Source: JBCCZC01 sp039188505
Lineage (GTDB): Bacteria > Pseudomonadota > Gammaproteobacteria > Xanthomonadales > SZUA-38
DNA length: 10,631 bases
Direction of reading: 5' to 3'
Assembly: GCA_039188505.1 (NCBI GenBank)
Contig: JBCCZC010000185.1
Coordinates: 1-10,631 of the forward strand
Part shown: positions 7,208 to 10,631 of the stretch, in pieces
Position numbering within the stretch: position 1 is the stretch's first letter
Layout of the letters: each line of letters starts with the position of its first letter
Notes under the pieces: model-generated
Seen by the model: the letters and a program-made list of their open reading frames with translations, nothing else
What the model was told of the DNA's origin: nothing
Databases searched by the model: none
Made by a program: the position numbers and the translations under genes

Positions 7208-8143
7208 CTAGCGCTGCTCCGTGCGCCGGTGCTCGAGCCACTCTCCGGCGACGGGTGTGAGCCCGTCTTCCGACCCGTCATCGAACACGAACGGGATCGA
7301 GACGAGCTTCAGGCCGACGTTGCGCTGGACCACGAAGTGCAGGTGGGGGCCGGACGAGAGCCCCGTGTTGCCGGACAGGCCCAGCAGCTCTCCAGCCTCG
7401 ACCCGCTGCCCCGGTCGCACCGCGACGCTCTCGAGTTCCAGGTGGGCGTACAGCGCCATGGTGCCATCAGCATGGAGTATCCGGACGTTGTTCGCCCGCT
7501 CCGCGTAGCGCGCTGGATCAAGACCTGAGCCGAAGAAGTCTTCCTCGGCGTGCATGACGATGCCCCCCCGAGCCGCGAGGATCGGCGTGCCGACCGGCAT
7601 GCCGAAGTCGACCGCGTAGTAGCTTTGCTCTTCGGTGTGCGTGGCGGTTCCACCGAAGGCCTGCCCGACGTAGAAGCGCTTGCCGGCCCGGAAGGGCAGG
7701 CGGTAGCGGTAGTCCGTGGGCTGTGCGTCCGGGTCTCCCGGTACCGGCAGGAACGCCAGCTGGTATTCCCAGCCCTGGCGCGGATCGTCGGGGGAAAGCA
7801 CGAGGACCAGCGCTTCGCCGTGACCTTCGACGACGAGATCCGCCGGCACCTCGGGTTCGGCGCGGATATTGCGTCGTTTCTCGAGATCGATGGCGAGCTG
7901 CACGGGGCCATGCCATCGATTCATCGCGTAGATCCGAACCTCGTCCCCGATCTTGTCGCGCCGGAACGTCATGACGGGCTGCTTTTCCGCCCGCACGTTC
8001 CACGATTCGACCGGCTGCTCCGTGTCCGGCTCCCGATCGGTGTAGTGAAGGATTCCGTTCTCGTCGACGTACTTGTAGAGCTTCTTCGCGCCCACGGGCA
8101 GGGCGGTGAGCAGTCCGAGCAGCAGGAGCAACGCGACGCGCAT
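7208..8143 (-). CDS. Exported DUF4124 / M23-family peptidase-like protein
   Basis: This 311-residue protein is probably periplasmic and acts on peptidoglycan, either as an endopeptidase or as an activator of amidases like other M23 (LytM) proteins. The start at 8143 gives a clean signal peptide: MR, a leucine-rich core, and a predicted cleavage near A19 (LPVGA). A DUF4124 segment follows at about 20-45 (KLYKYVDENGILHYTDREPD). The M23 domain covers about 160-290. It has D179 (YYAVDFGMPVGTPI), H234 (LYAHL) and the HLH motif at 267-269. The usual HxxxD has Tyr where His is expected; H169 in ATHTEEQ is the likely metal ligand instead. The frame stays open upstream into sdaA, but that part is antifamily sequence. 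It starts 8 bases after the sdaA stop, so it is probably cotranscribed with sdaA. Enzymatic activity is not certain. Confidence 0.88.
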   Translation of the reverse strand: MRVALLLLLGLLTALPVGAKKLYKYVDENGILHYTDREPDTEQPVESWNVRAEKQPVMTFRRDKIGDEVRIYAMNRWHGPVQLAIDLEKRRNIRAEPEVPADLVVEGHGEALVLVLSPDDPRQGWEYQLAFLPVPGDPDAQPTDYRYRLPFRAGKRFYVGQAFGGTATHTEEQSYYAVDFGMPVGTPILAARGGIVMHAEEDFFGSGLDPARYAERANNVRILHADGTMALYAHLELESVAVRPGQRVEAGELLGLSGNTGLSSGPHLHFVVQRNVGLKLVSIPFVFDDGSEDGLTPVAGEWLEHRRTEQR

Positions 8144-8151
8144 CCAGATTC

Positions 8152-9531
8152 TCAGCACTCGATCACGTTGACCGCGAGGCCGCCGCGCGAGGTTTCCTTG
8201 TAGCGGGCCTTCATGTCTGCTCCGGTTTCCCGCATGGTCTTGATCACCTTGTCCAGCGGTACGTAGTGCTTGCCGTCGCCGCGCAGTGCCATCCGCGCCG
8301 CGTTGATGGCTTTGATCGCGCCCATCGCGTTTCGTTCGATGCACGGGATCTGCACGAGGCCGCCGATCGGATCGCAGGTGAGCCCGAGGTTGTGCTCCAT
8401 ACCGATTTCGGCAGCATTCTCGACCTGGCCCATGGTGCCGCCGCGGGCTGCCACAAGGCCACCGGCGGCCATCGAGCACGCGACGCCGACCTCGCCCTGG
8501 CAGCCGACTTCGGCGCCGGAAATCGAGGCGTTCTCCTTGTACAGGATGCCGATCGCGGCTGCGGTCAGGAGGAAGCGGAACACGCCTTCCTCGTCGGCTC
8601 CGGGCACGAAGCGATCGTAGTAGAGCAGCACCGCGGGAATGATTCCGGCGGCGCCGTTGGTGGGTGCGGTCACCACGCGCCCGCCGGCGGCGTTCTCCTC
8701 ATTGACCGCGAGGGCGTAGAGGTTGACCCAGTCCATGACGGTCAGCGGATCCTGCATCGCCGCCTCCGGGCGGGAATTCAGCGTGGCGAAGAGCTGCGGC
8801 GCCCGACGCTTGACGCCCAGGCCGCCGGGAAGCACGCCCTCGGAGCGCACGCCCCGGTTCACGCAGCCCTGCATCGCCTCCCAGATCGTTCGCAGACCCG
8901 CCCGAGTCTCCGCCTCGGGTCGCCAGGCCGATTCGTTCGCGAGCATCAGGTCGGCGATCGTGATGTCGTTCTCCCGGCAGTGCGCGCGGAGATCGTCGGC
9001 GGACCGGAAGGGGTAGGCCACCGGTGTGGTATCCGCAACGATTCGATCGGCCGCGGCCTCGTCCTCGTTCACGACAAAGCCACCGCCGACCGAGTAATAA
9101 TCGCGGCTGGCTAGGACCTTCTGGTCCGCGTCGAAGGCGATCAGCCGCATGCCGTTCGAGTGGAACGGCAGCTTCTGGCGCTTGTGGAAGGTGAGGTGGC
9201 GCTTGGGCTGGAATTCGATCTTGCGCTCGCCGAGAACCATTAGCGAGCGGGATTCCAGCGCTTGCTCGAGCAATGCCGGCACCCGGTCGGGATCGACCGT
9301 GTCCGGTGCCTCGCCGAGCAGGCCGAGAATGACGGCCTTGTCGGTGCCATGGCCCCGGCCCGTGTGGCCGAGCGACCCGTAGAGGTCCGCCGTGATCCAG
9401 GTGGTCTGCCCGAGCAGATCGCTTTCGCGCAGCCGGTTGGCGAAGCGGAGGGCGGCGCGCATGGGACCGACGGTGTGGGAGCTCGAGGGTCCGATGCCGA
9501 TCTTGAAGAGGTCGAACGTGCTGACGGCCAT
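8152..9531 (-). CDS. sdaA: L-serine ammonia-lyase (iron-sulphur L-serine dehydratase)
   Basis: SdaA converts L-serine to pyruvate and ammonia with an oxygen-sensitive [4Fe-4S] cluster. The 459-residue single-chain (type 2) enzyme has the beta domain first (FDLFKIGIGPSSSHTVGPM near the N-terminus) and the catalytic alpha domain after about residue 180. Candidate cluster ligands are C344 (VGCQGEVG), C386 (LTCDPIGG) and C397 (IPCIERNA). The chain ends in C459, matching the C-terminal Cys that occupies the fourth iron in Legionella SdaA (C343, C385, C396, C458) at a constant offset of one. The active-site block TAPTNGAAGIIPA (288-300) is intact. The start ATG at 9531 fits the family N-terminus; the Shine-Dalgarno site is poor. 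A -10-like TACAAT at 9564-9559 lies upstream. The gene leads a likely two-gene operon with the M23 protein. Confidence 0.97.
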   Translation of the reverse strand: MAVSTFDLFKIGIGPSSSHTVGPMRAALRFANRLRESDLLGQTTWITADLYGSLGHTGRGHGTDKAVILGLLGEAPDTVDPDRVPALLEQALESRSLMVLGERKIEFQPKRHLTFHKRQKLPFHSNGMRLIAFDADQKVLASRDYYSVGGGFVVNEDEAAADRIVADTTPVAYPFRSADDLRAHCRENDITIADLMLANESAWRPEAETRAGLRTIWEAMQGCVNRGVRSEGVLPGGLGVKRRAPQLFATLNSRPEAAMQDPLTVMDWVNLYALAVNEENAAGGRVVTAPTNGAAGIIPAVLLYYDRFVPGADEEGVFRFLLTAAAIGILYKENASISGAEVGCQGEVGVACSMAAGGLVAARGGTMGQVENAAEIGMEHNLGLTCDPIGGLVQIPCIERNAMGAIKAINAARMALRGDGKHYVPLDKVIKTMRETGADMKARYKETSRGGLAVNVIEC

Positions 9532-9537
9532 GTCGGA

Positions 9538-9564
9538 TACAATGCGGAAAGACGCTCAATTGTA
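9538..9564. promoter_or_regulatory. Symmetric divergent control region between sdaA and the glutaredoxin-like gene
   Basis: TACAAT (9538-9543) reads as a -10 box for the plus-strand glutaredoxin-like gene, and its exact inverse ATTGTA (9559-9564) reads as TACAAT, a -10 box for sdaA on the minus strand. The half-sites are 21 bases apart, about two helical turns. Neither has a good -35 hexamer at 16-18 bases. The whole divergent gap is only 43 bases (9532-9574), so the two promoters would overlap and could exclude each other, or the repeat could be an operator. Confidence 0.4.
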
Positions 9565-9568
9565 AGGA
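9564..9568 (+). promoter_or_regulatory. Shine-Dalgarno site supporting the TTG start of the glutaredoxin-like gene
   Basis: AAGGA lies 6 bases before the TTG at 9575, which makes this rare start codon credible. No ATG or GTG start upstream is possible without losing the expected N-terminus of the thioredoxin fold. Confidence 0.65.
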
Positions 9569-9574
9569 ATCGCC

Positions 9575-9805
9575 TTGCGACTGCTACTGTACACGCGGCC
9601 TGATTGCGAACTCTGCGACGCCGTCGCGGCCATCGCCCGCAGCCTTGGCGCTGAGATCGAGCCCGTCGACATCACCGAGGACATCGGTCTCCTGGAGCGC
9701 TACGGCACGCGGATCCCCGTCCTGCGCGACCCCGACAGCGGTCGGGAGCTCGACTTTCCCATCGATCACGCAAAGCTGGCAGCCTGGCTCGATGAACCGT
9801 CCTGA
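9575..9805 (+). CDS. Glutaredoxin-like thiol protein (DUF836 family)
   Basis: This 76-residue protein has a minimal thioredoxin fold of the glutaredoxin-like DUF836 family. After a first beta strand (LLLYT) comes the redox motif C11-E-L-C14 at the start of the first helix. The cis-proline segment RIPVLRD, typical of thioredoxin folds, lies at about 47-53. The family probably acts in thiol-disulphide exchange, but its partners are not known. The gene uses a TTG start with a good Shine-Dalgarno site, and a -10-like box at 9538-9543 lies upstream. It is divergent from sdaA and 60 bases ahead of manA on the same strand. A weak stem, GACGG with CCGTC, covers its stop codon without a T-run, so read-through into manA is likely. 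Confidence 0.9.
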   Translation: MRLLLYTRPDCELCDAVAAIARSLGAEIEPVDITEDIGLLERYGTRIPVLRDPDSGRELDFPIDHAKLAAWLDEPS

Positions 9806-9840
9806 CGGCCGCGTGCCGTCCTCGGTCCCTGGCATGCTGG

Positions 9841-9860
9841 CTCCCGGCTGCGTGCGGGAG
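9841..9860 (+). promoter_or_regulatory. Hairpin that would cover the manA ribosome-binding site
   Basis: CTCCCG (9841-9846) is perfectly complementary to CGGGAG (9855-9860) around an 8-base loop. The right arm contains most of the manA Shine-Dalgarno sequence GGGAGGA (9856-9862), which sits 3 bases before the GTG start. If it forms in the mRNA it would limit manA translation unless opened by ribosomes or another factor. There is no T-run, so it is not a terminator. Confidence 0.45.
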
Positions 9861-9865
9861 GACAG

Positions 9866-10631
9866 GTGAGCGAGCTGCTGCCGATCGACGGCCAGGTGCG
9901 GCGCTACGACTGGGGCGGCGAGGACTTCATCGCAACGCTGCTGGGGGAGCCCGCGGGTGGCGGTCCGGTCGCCGAATACTGGCTCGGCGCGCACCCTGAC
10001 TCGCCCAGCGTCGTTCGGACAGCGGCGGGCCCGGTGCCACTTGATGCGCTCGTGGACGAGGATCCGCCGCGCTGGCTCGGCCGCCGCCACGCGACGGCTT
10101 TCGGTCATTGGCCCCATCTCCTCAAGGTTCTCGATGTGGCCCGGCCCCTGTCAATCCAGGTGCACCCGGACCGCGAACAGGCTCGCGCCGGCTTTGCGCA
10201 AGAGGAGGCCCTCGGCGTTCCCCGGAAGGCACCACAGCGAAATTTCCACGACCCGAATCCGAAACCGGAGCTGGCTGTGGCCCTGAGCCCCTTCTGGCTG
10301 CTCTTCGGTCTCGCGCCGGACGCCGTTCTCATCCGGCATCTCGAAAGCCACCCGTCGCTGACGGAGCTCGCTGTGCTGGCGCGGGCGCAGGGGGGAGCGG
10401 CCGTGTTTCGCCGGGTGCTCGAGGCCGACGACGCCACCCTGGCTGCCTGGCTTGTCCCGGTGCTCGAAGCGGCGCGATCCAGCGGCGTGACCGACCGGGC
10501 GGCCCCGGCGTTCTGGGTCAATCGCTGGCTGGGCGCGGCGCCGCCGGCGGAGCGGGTGGATCGGGGCGTCTTCGGCTTCCTGCTGATGAACATTCTCGAG
10601 CTGGCGCCCGGAGCAGGCATCTTCCAGGGCG
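9866..10631 (+). CDS. manA: Mannose-6-phosphate isomerase type I, 3' end cut off
   Basis: ManA interconverts mannose 6-phosphate and fructose 6-phosphate, feeding mannose into glycolysis or supplying GDP-mannose for polysaccharides. The frame is open to the window end; 255 residues are visible of about 390 expected. Zinc ligands visible are Q98 and H100 (SIQVHPD) and E135 (NPKPELA), each one residue later than in E. coli (Q97, H99, E134). The fourth ligand, near residue 255 in E. coli, lies at or beyond the window edge. The N-terminus (YDWGG, AEYWLGAHPDSPS) is typical. The HKPE of the usual DPNHKPE motif is PKPE here. The start is a GTG at 9866 with GGGAGGA just 3 bases upstream, an unusually short spacing, and that site lies in a hairpin. 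The gene follows the glutaredoxin-like gene after 60 bases. Confidence 0.95.
   Translation, partial: MSELLPIDGQVRRYDWGGEDFIATLLGEPAGGGPVAEYWLGAHPDSPSVVRTAAGPVPLDALVDEDPPRWLGRRHATAFGHWPHLLKVLDVARPLSIQVHPDREQARAGFAQEEALGVPRKAPQRNFHDPNPKPELAVALSPFWLLFGLAPDAVLIRHLESHPSLTELAVLARAQGGAAVFRRVLEADDATLAAWLVPVLEAARSSGVTDRAAPAFWVNRWLGAAPPAERVDRGVFGFLLMNILELAPGAGIFQG

Noticed and set aside
8266..9114. 282-codon open frame on the plus strand
   Set aside because: It is antisense to sdaA, with composition biased to His, Ala, Gly and Arg and no domain.

Overview
The window reads as chromosomal DNA from a GC-rich gammaproteobacterium. The NtrC, HemW, SdaA, GltA and ManA proteins are close to their E. coli or Legionella counterparts along their whole length, and the key residues fall at the same or nearly the same residue numbers. 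Codon usage is uniformly GC-rich and coding is dense. I see no insertion sequence, integrase, tRNA, rRNA or CRISPR array. Genus cannot be fixed from this; a member of the Chromatiales/Ectothiorhodospiraceae-like or Xanthomonadales-related gammaproteobacteria is only a guess.

Layout. (a) 1-2560: the end of ntrC (nitrogen regulation response regulator, cut by the window start), then a likely promoter overlapping its stop codon, a leader of roughly 160 bases, and a single-domain HD phosphohydrolase whose metal-site pattern resembles class I cyclic-nucleotide phosphodiesterases. (b) 2535-2981, minus strand: dtd, wedged with no spacer between two plus-strand genes. It overlaps the HD gene by 26 bases tail to tail and shares a CATG start site with the next gene head to head. 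(c) 2980-5228: a tightly packed plus-strand run of an LpxL-like lipid A acyltransferase, hemW and a small CPXCG zinc-ribbon protein. (d) 5379-5783: promoter, zinc-free type B ribosomal protein L31 (rpmE2) and a rho-independent terminator. (e) 5854-7195: gltA (type II citrate synthase) with its own extended -10 promoter and a strong Shine-Dalgarno site before a GTG start. (f) 9531 down to 7208, minus strand: sdaA (iron-sulphur L-serine dehydratase) followed 8 bases later by an exported DUF4124/M23 peptidase-like protein. (g) 9575-10631: a glutaredoxin-like thiol protein with a TTG start, then manA (phosphomannose isomerase type I, cut by the window end).

No gene-free stretch exceeds 300 bases. 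The longest are 1299-1492, 5229-5453 and 5709-5902; each holds regulatory signals described below.

Most of the genes are housekeeping: nitrogen control, tRNA proofreading, lipid A or phospholipid acylation, heme handling, TCA entry, serine breakdown, envelope remodelling and mannose metabolism. The least explained elements are the HD-domain gene, the fully enclosed dtd gene, the symmetric TACAAT/ATTGTA sequence between sdaA and the glutaredoxin-like gene, and the hairpin that would pair with the manA ribosome-binding site. I did not find convincing evidence of a new multi-gene system.
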